The translations under genes and the position numbers were made by a program. Positions 54,201 to 61,013 of a stretch of 64,000 nucleotides of DNA are shown one piece after another. The first letter of the stretch is position 1. The number at the start of each line of letters is the position of its first letter. The DNA is from G963678445 sp963678445 (lineage in GTDB: Bacteria; Hydrogenedentota; Hydrogenedentia; Hydrogenedentales; G963678445). The notes under the pieces were generated by a model, which did not search any database, was not told the origin of the DNA, and saw only the letters and a list, made by a program, of their open reading frames with translations. The stretch lies in contig OY782877.1 in assembly GCA_963678445.1 (NCBI GenBank), positions 2,170,001 through 2,234,000 on the forward strand. The letters run 5' to 3'.

Positions 54201-55593
54201 CTGGAACAACCAGATTCTGGTGCGGTTGTATAAACAGGCCGCTACAATCCACCAATACAAAGACGGCGTTTATACAGAGCTAGCGACAAGCTACGACGCC
54301 CCCTCCACGCTGGACCAGACCTACGATATTACCCTACACTACGACGGCAATCGTATCGAAGTGTGGCGCGGAGAGGCAGGGCAACCCCAAAGCCTGATCC
54401 TGTCGACCGATGCCGCCACGCATCTGTCCGGGGGCAACCTCTACTTCCGCGTCGCCGCCAACACCATGGCCGAGATAGACGATATTACGTTCAGCGTGCC
54501 CCACGCTGAGACCACCGTCTACACCTGCAACAACGCCAACGAGCTCACCTCCATGACCGTGGGCAGCCAACCGGTCGTCACCTATACCTACGACGCCTGG
54601 GGCCGCACCCAGACCGAGCAACAGACCCTCGACAGCACCACCTACACCCGCACCTACAGCTGGTGGTTTGGCGACAAACTCAAGAAACGCGTCTCCACCT
54701 TCCCCGGCGAAGACCAGCAGGTCGACTACCTCTACGACGGCCTCGGAAAACGCCGTAACCAGGTTGTCAACTGGCAACTCCCCGGCCAAGCCATCACCTG
54801 GTACCGCTGGATAGGTTCAAACGAATCCGCCCAATATGCCGAAGGGACCGACGCCAGCACCACCTGGGATATTGGTGCGCGCACCCACAGCTGGTACAAC
54901 GGCGCAGAAGTGCAAGGCGCCAACCCCAGTACCGGCGCCTACACCTACCAACTGAAAGACCGCCTCGGCACCCCACGCGGCCACTATAACCAGACCAAAA
55001 CCCGCATAGCCCGCACCAGCTACACCCCCTACGGCATGCCCGACGTACAGCTCGGTGACACCAGCAGCCCTATTGGCTACACCGGTCACCTTTACGACAG
55101 CCAGGTCCAACTCAACTATGCCCCCTACCGCTACTACAACCCCCAGACCGCACGATGGATGAAATCCGACCCAGCAGGATATGTGGATGGGCCAAATTTG
55201 TATGCCTATGTAGGAGGCGACCCACTTTCTTATATAGACACTTTAGGGTTGGCTGCTTGTTCGCCAGGAAACCGGCAGGAATGTATAAATCGATGCAAGG
55301 GGAAAAATAAGACTATGCTTAAATGTAGTTCTATATATAAAGTAGTTCTTTTCTTTCTGGTAGAAATAAGTACGTGTGTTTGTAGCAAATGTGAAAAACC
55401 TAAGAAGAAGCCCGGTAAATGTCCTCCTTGTCCTCCTGCTCCAAAGCCAGTGATTCATGAGGGACCACCGCATCGGCCACATCACCCGTATGGGTTGCCT
55501 CACATGCATTATTTTAAATACCATCAAGCGCCATTTCCTTCATGCAAATGCTACCTTAAAAAATATACAACCTCTTATCCTGTGCGTGCATAG
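48283..55593 (+). CDS. Giant Rhs/YD-repeat polymorphic toxin with TPR and C39-peptidase domains
   Basis: About 2436 aa from ATG 48283 (GGAG 9 nt upstream; an in-frame GTG at 48268 is the alternative). Signal peptide ending near PVSVEA. A low-complexity Ala/Ser/Glu region to ~200 is followed by helical TPR-like repeats (~205-560). A C39-type papain-fold peptidase spans ~565-690 with Cys573 in KLCGPEALHHYL, His644 in HHFVLVLE and Asp in RFIDSFA. Rhs/YD repeats run ~1010-1720. Two tandem concanavalin/LamG-like modules interrupt them (~1726-1895 and ~1898-2075, opening DDFSDGDYTASPAW and DDFNDGDMSGWNV). The Rhs core is PYRYYNPQTARWMKSDPAGY with NLYAYVGGDP. A 113-aa Cys/Pro/His-rich tip follows IDTLGL. 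It is probably an exported contact-dependent toxin. Confidence 0.93.
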   Translation: MFYSARSRLFFRITSVVTLLFFFPVSVEAANLLPPAVEEAQQPVDSSSALQLLDETRLAQLDAGASFSPLPEMKLASLHTEAKAGVEDAASPEKLARRSEKSREVSTEQAVSTTDDAPEVLTDSALKTTPVAGKADDALAASSEMVSDMRIAKVLTIRKNATSSRTSENATRIIKSAPVHDQAEMTSVGAKTTAVAPREIDLSKRVEVAKSAFVSGEYAQAVSSLIDIVDVAQKSSKARHSADKQLQGLWREMRLGVFSEKQLDSIEASIPAIDAVATAEGAHAAMKFFAMRGEVLEDSKAFTKAKAHFEEAQVRAADVMKRFPTSPILFDTMNEYLSASSRLGHEGYVAALQWAYSLYRDRKAPFALACAAQGISSYKIYRHMNARVQAWVMHGDMVIDAETEQYKNWVNDPELFDWVRAELLYTQAMAYYELGNWGDAHKYFAQIVKQFPDAGEVTERAALAWAFVGNRINYSDFKVCIQSYQDFINTYPQSRYVARALWAMADVYWRAENVQTALDTYQKVIQLFPDSHFVKSAQRNCDFIEQYISGTEMGAAVPVDKEVLEVPVLAKLCGPEALHHYLALHGQSVAVQELSEAAQADAKGVSMQALLDTAKTYGYDLVGVEMDALPNTQEPFLAHVKDHHFVLVLESSNDSVRFIDSFARVKEEVRGTFTERFAGVALLPAIQAAPFKLAQRELLETAFGGATPIWPSSTPGTCPNGDPPAPPPTCDVGDGDGAGGYGPPGVPDNLIVAKPNYAPGKVQGAIGAFATAVTAPEMDLQIMGRQGSQHARQTDISVPVRGELNLMFRRTFFNPWGCPDPRYNALYSSFGGEIGKSWTHNFSDYALTSENSDANGAPYGIATVIRGATRYYLNHSTTSGVTKYIIDGVMEGEWNTGGALTHELGNVLFRNADGTFYVQYPSGLKRYFTAPTNYISRLDRIQDKNGNAITVNYSAGKITTVTGPDTRYLNFEYNASNRITKVSLKKTGVTTAIKEFSYQYNSMGHLTKVIYPDATYETFTYQDGNGTYNGQSYPYLYMSNYYDRSGARTSFTAAYESDTWQTSWVHAFDLTVTHHESGLTTCYQNDDTQSTGRVLVSNYDGPPATGTLLTRARYDGDASAYHNAANVYYGDASGTSTRSFQFSHSHANYRDYQYTLEPGPLLSNRYFYNAQGQVTEIHRRYGDDSSSSLRFQYDAAGLKVTKRIDPNGCESTYQYDTAGNLTRYYHPRMGTGDEQYAYDTYGQLTSRTDPVGNAWTYTYDSYGDLSTVTTPLNNITTYQYDDLGRTTSITDPLNKTTSYAYEDSSCSCGGAVGQISEVTDPDNNVTEMQYDTYGRLTKTIDALNRTTGYAYDNMHRLTAVKTPHDATTNTTTYQYDAMSRRTSVTDSCGNETTYHYDFYGDLTRENSPEVGDTTYVYWGNSNLKQITDPRGKTTNFYYWNRGGLAKRVDAEGNARHYEYDKMGNLTKIAATAAGATEISDPVQYYYSSTTGQLSQVKYTNENSTAVFDVYYHYDNAGRLTQVDDSGWMAPTGTTEDEGHYWYYDADSRITKYTDYDHTSAHPKELNLTYDDAGRVITMNDYDGYATTYTYTNAGRVSTVTTPGNKTWTYNYNVLGQPTTIALPNGMTTAYAYDTLNRMTKLEHKDGTTVKEGWEYALDANGNILRMASTVANDDSAWEYAYDGRGRLLDAMQRNAAGLPKQRYSYTYDAGDNLLTKQCSPFKASPSLQDDFSDGDYTASPAWTVKNGTWSVDPTGLYLRADHTIANEIYTAQTQSEYELWFSYYFEEAAILAVPLLADANGLGGPALRIVDSGMEFNTGTPSISRTINTELGQWYDVRVRVEGDTITVWRGNQGEGLNLVLQQSGFTIPAPAQLGFMVLGDKVRIDNLRLITANNTDYNFTDDFNDGDMSGWNVGSNLSASSGAVRTLANISGYSSFSRYRPLSDGDIKFSYTLESTSTVTYPRIEVLARYYNWNNQILVRLYKQAATIHQYKDGVYTELATSYDAPSTLDQTYDITLHYDGNRIEVWRGEAGQPQSLILSTDAATHLSGGNLYFRVAANTMAEIDDITFSVPHAETTVYTCNNANELTSMTVGSQPVVTYTYDAWGRTQTEQQTLDSTTYTRTYSWWFGDKLKKRVSTFPGEDQQVDYLYDGLGKRRNQVVNWQLPGQAITWYRWIGSNESAQYAEGTDASTTWDIGARTHSWYNGAEVQGANPSTGAYTYQLKDRLGTPRGHYNQTKTRIARTSYTPYGMPDVQLGDTSSPIGYTGHLYDSQVQLNYAPYRYYNPQTARWMKSDPAGYVDGPNLYAYVGGDPLSYIDTLGLAACSPGNRQECINRCKGKNKTMLKCSSIYKVVLFFLVEISTCVCSKCEKPKKKPGKCPPCPPAPKPVIHEGPPHRPHHPYGLPHMHYFKYHQAPFPSCKCYLKKYTTSYPVRA

Positions 55594-55610
55594 TTAAATT
55601 AAGTCTATAG

Positions 55611-56717
55611 ATTCGGTAATTAAATATTGACAATACGAAGCATTTTTTGATAGAATATGTTTATGGAAAAAGAAGATGCGAGAAAAAATCCGTCCAGCCT
55701 TCATGAACGACGCAAGCAGGTGATCCGCCTGCACCGAAAAGGCTACCGCCCGATGAAGATTGTGGAGCTGACGGGATTAAGTTGGGGCGCGGTGAATACA
55801 GCCATAAACCTCTACAGGGAAGGCGGCCTCTGCGCCTTGAAACCCAAGACGCGCGGGCGCAAGAACGGCATGTGCCGCACGCTGGACGCTGAGCAGGAGC
55901 GACGCATTCAGCAGCGCATCTGCGAAAAGCGTCCTGAGCAGTTGCGGACGGACTTCGCCCTGTGGACAAGGGCCGCCGTCAAGGAACTTGTCCGCCATGA
56001 ATTCGGCATTGATTTGCCAATCCGCTCGGTGGGCGAATACCTGCGGCGGTGGCAATTCACCCCCCAGAAACCCATCAAGCGCGCGTACGAACAACAACCC
56101 AAAGCCGTTCAAAAGTGGCTGGATGAAGAATACCCGGCCATCGAAAAGCGAGCGCAGCAAGAAGGGGCGCAAATTCACTGGGGAGACGAAACCGCCATCA
56201 TGAACAGCGATGTCAGAGGGCGCAGCTATTCCCCCCGCGGCAAGACGCCAGAAACCCGCGCCGTTTGGGGCAAACGCGAAAAGTTTTCCATGATTTCCAG
56301 CGTAACCAACCGGGGCAAGTGCCGATGGACGATGATAGAGGGCGCCTTCAACGCAGCGCGATTGATCGCGTTCATGGAGCTGCTGGTGAAAGACACAAAA
56401 CACAAAGTGTTTCTTGTACTCGACAACCTTCGCGTTCACCACAGCAAGCCCGTGAAAGCGTGGTTGGCCCAACACGAAGAAGCAATCGAAGTATTCTATC
56501 TGCCCAGCTACAGTCCCGAACTCAATCCAGACGAACGCCTCAACGCCGATTTGAAACACAAGATCACCACAACCGCACCCGCCCGTAGCCGCAGTAAACT
56601 AAAAGAAGTGACCACAAGGCATATGGAGTTCATCGAACGCTCACCCGAGCGGGTCATAAAATACTTCGGAGATCCCCATGTCAGCTATGCCGCAAATCAC
56701 AACTTTTAATTGCCGGA
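55611..56717 (+). mobile_element. IS630-family insertion sequence
   Basis: A complete-looking element between the Rhs gene and its downstream region. Terminal inverted repeats: ATTCGGTAATTAAA at the left (55611-55624) and TTTAATTGCCGGA at the right (56705-56717), which match in 11 of 13 positions. Exact ends and the TA target duplication are not resolved. A TTGACA...TAGAAT pair (55627-55656) lies just inside the left end. Confidence 0.75.
55657..56709 (+). CDS. IS630-family transposase
   Basis: 350 aa, full length and apparently intact. N-terminal helix-turn-helix domains ('RRKQVIRLHRKGYRPMKIVELTGLSWGAVNTAI'), then a DDE core with Asp in IHWGDETAI, Asp in FLVLDNLRVHH and Glu in YSPELNPDERLNADLKH. 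It is of the 'winged helix plus DDE_3' type. A second ATG at 55663 may be the real start, because the -10-like TAGAAT ends directly at 55656 and would leave almost no leader. It recently inserted next to the toxin tip. Confidence 0.95.
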   Translation: MFMEKEDARKNPSSLHERRKQVIRLHRKGYRPMKIVELTGLSWGAVNTAINLYREGGLCALKPKTRGRKNGMCRTLDAEQERRIQQRICEKRPEQLRTDFALWTRAAVKELVRHEFGIDLPIRSVGEYLRRWQFTPQKPIKRAYEQQPKAVQKWLDEEYPAIEKRAQQEGAQIHWGDETAIMNSDVRGRSYSPRGKTPETRAVWGKREKFSMISSVTNRGKCRWTMIEGAFNAARLIAFMELLVKDTKHKVFLVLDNLRVHHSKPVKAWLAQHEEAIEVFYLPSYSPELNPDERLNADLKHKITTTAPARSRSKLKEVTTRHMEFIERSPERVIKYFGDPHVSYAANHNF

Positions 56718-56722
56718 GCAAT

Positions 56723-56820
56723 AAGGTATTCTACTACCAATTCTGCCGGTGAAGATTTAGTGCTTTTCAATGGAAAAGGTGGTGAATAGATATTGCTAAA
56801 TCCTAGCCTAAAAGCAGGAG
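56723..56820. other. Short stretch between IS630 and IS200
   Basis: About 100 bp of AT-rich DNA. One frame reads YSTTNSAGEDLVLFNGKGGE before a stop at 56790; this could be the original end of a toxin tip displaced by IS630, but it is too short to assign. Confidence 0.3.
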
Positions 56821-57456
56821 GCCCCCCGGCTATGCCGGGGCGGCAGGCAAAGTTTGACAGTTCCTGGAGTCCATCGACGAAACTCCCATACGTGAGCCGC
56901 TCAGCACACGAAAAGGAGTTCATCGATGGACGATTACAAGAGTTTATGTCATACGAAGTGGGAGTGCAAATATCACGTGGTGTTTATCCCGAAGTGCCGC
57001 CGCAAGTCGCTATACGTCAATCTGCGACAACATCTTGGCGATGTGTTTCGGGCACTGGCTGAACGCAAGGAGAGCCGGGTTGAAGAAGGTCATCTCATGC
57101 CCGACCATGTGCACATGATGATCTCGATTCCGTCCAAGTATGCAGTATCACAGGTGGTGGGGTACATCAAAGGCAAGAGTGCGATTCACATCGCGCGGGT
57201 CTATGGCGAACGAAAGCGAAATTTCGTCGGGCAGCATTTCTGGGCGCGTGGTTTTTTCGTTTCAACCTTGGGCCGGGATGAAGAGGTGATACGGGAATAC
57301 ATCCGGCGGCAAGAGGAAGAGGACCGCCGTTTAGAGCAGTTGGATTTGTTACGCTAACGGCCACCCACAAGGGTGGCCCCACCTGCGGGCGCGCGTTAGC
57401 GCCCCCGCAAGCCGCTTTGAGCGGCTCACAACATAAAGCTCCGGCTATGCCGGGGG
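56821..57456 (+). mobile_element. IS200/IS605-type insertion sequence
   Basis: A tnpA-only element. Near the left end is the hairpin CCCCGGC-TAT-GCCGGGG (56824-56840). Past the gene are GGCCACCC-ACAA-GGGTGGCC (57359-57378), AGCCGCT-TTG-AGCGGCT (57410-57426) and CCGGC-TAT-GCCGG (57441-57453). Subterminal hairpins are the recognition signals of HUH transposases. Exact boundaries and the target tetranucleotide are not resolved. Confidence 0.75.
56926..57357 (+). CDS. tnpA: IS200/IS605 TnpA (HUH Y1 transposase)
   Basis: 143 aa, the normal length. 'KWECKYHVVFIPKCRRKSLY' opens the Y1 domain. The HUH metal site is HLMPDHVHMMISIP and the catalytic Tyr is in QVVGYIKGKSAIHIAR. The C-terminal 'FWARGFFVSTLGRDEEVIREYIRRQ' is typical. 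AAGGAG lies 7 nt before the ATG. It catalyses single-strand excision and insertion without target duplication. It could in principle act in trans on hairpin-bearing repeats in the genome. Confidence 0.95.
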   Translation: MDDYKSLCHTKWECKYHVVFIPKCRRKSLYVNLRQHLGDVFRALAERKESRVEEGHLMPDHVHMMISIPSKYAVSQVVGYIKGKSAIHIARVYGERKRNFVGQHFWARGFFVSTLGRDEEVIREYIRRQEEEDRRLEQLDLLR

Positions 57457-58136
57457 ATACTTACTCAATAATCGATTTAGGGGAAGCTATTTTGTGCAAA
57501 AGTGAGAAACAAATTCGACAAAACTCCAGAATACTTGGTTTCGATCTACGTATCCCTATTGAATGCTTGTCCGTTTTGTGGGATAGTGAAAGGATTAAAA
57601 CATATCTATGCTGTCCTGAAGTCTTTTGTGTTTTGTCTGTGGATGCAAATGTGTGGCCGAAAGCATTATCCACAAACACTTATATGGAAGAACTTGGGAT
57701 GATAAATGGAAAGGGGTTGTGGAATGAATATGAGGCTCTTTTTTCCGCTGCCGCAGATGAATTAGGGAGGCGGGAAGCCTGTTTTATTTGTGTGACAATT
57801 CATAATGCTTATCTAGAAAGATATATGAATTTGTTTTATGATGAAAATGTAGCAATGCATTGGAAATCCGAATTCAACGATGTTATCCCCGTTTCTTTAG
57901 ATGATAGTTGGCAGTTTTTGGGTTTCGATGTTGCTGACCCTTGGTTGCTAAGTTTTCTGTCGAATATGGGAATAGGGGAAAACAGTGCACTTTCACCAGA
58001 TCTATTAAATAACTTTAATCTTGTTTCCGAGTTTAAATCTGTTCCATACGTTATTGAATACGCCAATTCTTATGCATTTGAACATGCTCCTTTTTTCCCT
58101 TTTGGTTTATTCTTAAAAGGTCACTTAGAAACTTAG
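57447..58136 (+). CDS. Putative Rhs-toxin immunity protein, 5' end overlapped by IS200
   Basis: About 229 codons from ATG 57447. The first codons fall in the IS200 terminal hairpin, so the original N-terminus was probably replaced or lost on insertion; a TTG at 57417 extends further into the IS. From TYSIIDLGEAILCK onward the protein looks native: acidic, AT-rich, no membrane helix, with 'WQFLGFDVADPWLLSFLSNMG' as the most distinctive block. I do not recognise the family. Position after an Rhs toxin, size, acidity and low GC fit an immunity protein. Whether it is still expressed is unclear. Confidence 0.55.
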   Translation: MPGDTYSIIDLGEAILCKSEKQIRQNSRILGFDLRIPIECLSVLWDSERIKTYLCCPEVFCVLSVDANVWPKALSTNTYMEELGMINGKGLWNEYEALFSAAADELGRREACFICVTIHNAYLERYMNLFYDENVAMHWKSEFNDVIPVSLDDSWQFLGFDVADPWLLSFLSNMGIGENSALSPDLLNNFNLVSEFKSVPYVIEYANSYAFEHAPFFPFGLFLKGHLET

Positions 58137-58539
58137 AGCAATCCTTGGTGTATTCTACAGGGTTATTGAAATTTCCGTTTAGGGGAAACCTAGGGACAGA
58201 CTACGAGTTTTTCTCGTCCCCATGGTCCTCCGTGGGGACGGAGACAATAGCGTGTGTAGATGACGATTTCCTGTAGTTGATAGCAAGAGATCGCTTTGCG
58301 CCCCAGCGATGTTGTGTGCTCTATTTCCTCAACGCAAAGAGGCGGAGTATGCAAGGTTTCGCAGGGGATAGGGCGTTTTTAGAAACTCTTGATACGGTTA
58401 ACCATAAAATAGCCTGTTAAGAATAGTCGTTTTTCTTTGCTTCTTTCTTTTTCCCGTAAAAAGAAAGAAGTATCTGTAATTTCCTAAATTACTCCAGCTT
58501 TTCAGAACTGAGGCCGCGGACAGAACAGCGCAGAGCGCT
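58137..58539. other. Intergenic region with two strong hairpins
   Basis: No gene. CGTCCCCA (58215-58222) pairs with TGGGGACG (58233-58240) around a 10-nt loop, directly after a small CGAG-TTTTT-CTCG hairpin. CTTCTTTCTTTTT (58440-58452) pairs perfectly with AAAAAGAAAGAAG (58458-58470) around a 5-nt CCCGT loop. Confidence 0.5.
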
Positions 58540-58800
58540 TTACGAATCGGTTTTCTCCCTCCCCAAGTACTTCAAAAGGACGGATTTCACGAATACATGC
58601 CCTTCTTCGGAGAAATGCCCGTCGTGGGGGATGTTCCACCAATACGGACCTTCACGCCGGGCCGTTTCTTCTTGCAGCAGGGGAAGCAGATCGATGCAAA
58701 GAGCTTTCGAGTTACGTAAACTGTAGTGGCACAGTTTTTGATAATCCATGATTCCAAAGGAAATGCGCAACCCGTCCATGTGTGACACCAACCCGAACGA
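58540..58800 (-). pseudogene. C-terminal fragment of an SGNH-hydrolase-like protein
   Basis: The minus-strand frame ends with ALCIDLLPLLQEETARREG, then NIPHDGHFSEEGHVFVKSVL. The DGHFSEEGH block is a typical C-terminal SGNH catalytic Asp-x-His motif. Upstream of about 58800 the frame loses protein-like character, so the Ser-bearing N-terminus is gone. Different from the 15-17 kb SGNH pair in its sequence around the His. Confidence 0.5.
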
Positions 58801-59046
58801 GGTAAGGAGGGTCCGTAGGTCACGTCGTAGTGCTGGGCAACAACCGCCGAAGGAAACCAATCGTTTGTCGAAGTTAGTTACGCCTGCGCTACGTACGACA
58901 CCTTTCCTGGCCAGACTCGCGTCGCCTGACGTTCCCTCACACGGCAGGGAGTTCCTCCAAAGCATCACGAGGACTCCTGAGCTACTTCGTCGACCTGTTT
59001 GCTTTGTACGAAAACACTCTTGAGCAATCTGGAACGGCGTTCTACT

Positions 59047-59119
59047 AAGGCAGTCCAACGACCGCGAGCGTTAGGCGAGGTTCTTACCATCCCTGACCGA
59101 AATAAATTTTCTAATAAAA
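59047..59119 (-). repeat. REP-like repeat copy D (minus orientation)
   Basis: On the minus strand it reads TCAGGGATGGTAAGAACC, then GCCTAACGCTCGCGG, and ends in the hairpin GCGGTC-GTTG-GACTGC (59066-59051) followed by CTTA. It aligns with copies A and B. It lies next to the SGNH fragment in eroded DNA. Confidence 0.7.
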
Positions 59120-59458
59120 TGAATCGGACGGCTTTGTCCCCCTCCGCAGCAGTCGGAGATCTTTACACGAAATTGCCACAGAAGAGCGGATGAACTGATG
59201 GAGCCGGGGGGGGGGATGAAAACCGGGAAGCCTGTCGTAACGAATTGCAAGAGCGCGTCCAGAACGAAAAAAACAAAACGTAGAAAAGGAAGTAGCAAAA
59301 CCCTGATCGGACAGATGTGCCCATAAAATCGACACCGCCTCCAAGGTTCTCAAATGGTTAGTAGTATTTCAGAAACGTACCGGAGGTGGTGTTCATATTG
59401 CCGTGGCATTTCGTAACTCGCTGATGCGCGCTATGTGTTTTCTTGTATTGGCACCTTT
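59120..59458. other. Eroded region without a supported gene
   Basis: About 340 bp with only short overlapping frames. It contains a run of ten G (59206-59215). I found nothing I can assign. Confidence 0.4.
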
Positions 59459-60055
59459 TTAAAAGCTCATTATATCACGGTTAAGAACTTCTTGCAGTAT
59501 AGTTCGTGCGAATACTGCACAATGACCGCCGGTACGCGCGGTTACGAGATCCCCGTCGATAACGACGTCCTCATCCACAACCTGCGCACCATAGGCGCGA
59601 GCGTCTCCGAGAAGATTATTATGTACTGTCAAACGTCTTCCTCGAACCATTTCGGGGGCCGGAGCGGCTAACCAGAGCCCATGGCAGATAATACCTTTTA
59701 CGATCTTTTTTTCCGAAAAGGCTCTTTTAAGAAATCGGGTAGCAGGAGGGATCTGAGTTACGTCTTCCGTATAGCGCAGCCGGTCGGCAACCATACCAGC
59801 AGGCACAATGATAGCGGCATACCCTCTCAGGGCGGCATCGTCCAGCTCCTCAAAGCTTTCACTACATTCCATGGGTATCTGGTATTCGTGTCCCTTGAAA
59901 GTCAGGGAGTCACATCCCCACAGGCGGGTCAGGAAATGCACATCCATGCCTTCTTCCGCAAAGCGGAATTTATAGTACCAGATTTCCGGCTCATAATAAT
60001 CGCCCTCCAATAGGATACCGATCTTCCTTCCAGCAAGTGGTTGCTCAATACTCAT
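59459..60055 (-). CDS. DJ-1/PfpI-family protein
   Basis: 198 aa. Flavodoxin-like DJ-1/PfpI fold: KIGILLEGDYYEPEIWYYKF (with the conserved acidic residue near Cys), AAIIVPAGMVADRLRY, and the nucleophile elbow VKGIICHGLWLAAPAPEMVRG, where Cys-His forms the active site. It ends with 'DGDLVTARTGGHCAVFARTILQEV'. The GHC near the end replaces the more common 'P.D...F' ending. Family members are glyoxalases, deglycases, proteases or stress chaperones. It is followed downstream by eroded DNA, and upstream 64 bp away lies the RsbW-like gene. Confidence 0.9.
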   Translation of the reverse strand: MSIEQPLAGRKIGILLEGDYYEPEIWYYKFRFAEEGMDVHFLTRLWGCDSLTFKGHEYQIPMECSESFEELDDAALRGYAAIIVPAGMVADRLRYTEDVTQIPPATRFLKRAFSEKKIVKGIICHGLWLAAPAPEMVRGRRLTVHNNLLGDARAYGAQVVDEDVVIDGDLVTARTGGHCAVFARTILQEVLNRDIMSF

Positions 60056-60119
60056 GAGTTATGTTTCCTCATGCTAATAGATTTAGCAGTTATCAGATAC
60101 TTTTGTGAGTTTTCTGAAT

Positions 60120-60563
60120 CTATTCTTTAAGGTCATCCGAGTCCTCTAAATGCATACCAACCGTATTGGTGTTGCGCCCATTACGATAGTGATAATCAAA
60201 GCGATCCAGGGACTGAACGGCCAGGTAAATCCCCAGTCCACCAATAGGACGTTCCTCCAGAGGTTTATTAACGTGTTCCACCAAGTGGATGTTTTTCCGA
60301 ATGGAGGGATCAAATGGCGGCGCTTCATCCTCGATATGTATCAGAAGGTCACCGTGGTCGACTTCTTCGGAAAGGTAGACTTTGCCGGTTTTGCCCTGTT
60401 CTTCATAGCCATGCGTCACGATATTGGTGACCAGTTCATCCACCGCCAAGGTCAGGGCATAGGCGCTTTTGTCCGGCAATCCAACAGCCTGCGCCACACT
60501 ACGAACGTACTCCCGTGCGGGGGAAAGTGCGGACAGGTCTCCGGCGAGTACCAATGTTTCCAC
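60120..60563 (-). CDS. RsbW-like anti-sigma regulatory kinase (HATPase_c_2)
   Basis: 147 aa. GHKL ATPase fold of the RsbW/SpoIIAB type: the N box is LAVDELVTNIVTHGYEE, G1 is HIEDEAPPFDP and G2 is RPIGGLGIYLAVQSLDRFDY. Such proteins phosphorylate STAS antagonists on Ser and bind a sigma factor or other target. It is 32 bp downstream of a STAS gene on the same strand, so the two probably form a partner-switching pair. No RsbU-type phosphatase or cognate sigma factor is adjacent. Confidence 0.9.
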   Translation of the reverse strand: METLVLAGDLSALSPAREYVRSVAQAVGLPDKSAYALTLAVDELVTNIVTHGYEEQGKTGKVYLSEEVDHGDLLIHIEDEAPPFDPSIRKNIHLVEHVNKPLEERPIGGLGIYLAVQSLDRFDYHYRNGRNTNTVGMHLEDSDDLKE

Positions 60564-60595
60564 GAGCCACCTCCCAGGTTATATCGGTCCGTTCA

Positions 60596-60916
60596 TCATT
60601 CCGGCATAGCGTCGGTGATGTAGACGGCTCTGGAAAAGCCGCTCATTTCCAGTGTGTTAAGCACAGGTTCCTGTGGGGCGACGACATAGATATCCACCGA
60701 TTCTCCCATTTTCTGTTTGGCAAAAATGAGTACGCGCAAACCGGCGCTTGCCATGAAACTCAGCTTTTCCATATTCAATATCAAACGTGTTGGCACTGAT
60801 GTGGCGATCGATTCGATAGCCTCTTTAAACTGGCCTGCAACAGCCGCATCCAGCTCCCCTTCCAGAGTGATGATGGCAACACCATCCTTTACTTCCGATA
60901 CAACATTGAACGCCAT
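60596..60916 (-). CDS. STAS-domain anti-anti-sigma factor, copy 1
   Basis: 106 aa from ATG 60916 with GAGGAGG about 7 nt upstream. SpoIIAA/RsbV-type STAS domain: 'VAIITLEGELDAAVAGQFKEAIE' and the phosphorylation loop KLSFMASAGLRVLIFAKQ, in which the Ser of ASAGL is the predicted kinase target (RsbV has D-S-x-G-L). It pairs with the RsbW-like kinase downstream. Confidence 0.92.
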   Translation of the reverse strand: MAFNVVSEVKDGVAIITLEGELDAAVAGQFKEAIESIATSVPTRLILNMEKLSFMASAGLRVLIFAKQKMGESVDIYVVAPQEPVLNTLEMSGFSRAVYITDAMPE

Positions 60917-61013
60917 GCTACATCCTCCTCTGTTGAATCTACTCTCCATTACTGAGACCGAAAAATGCTAGATTTCACACTGATACGTAGCCCCCATATC
61001 ATTCCTGGGAACA

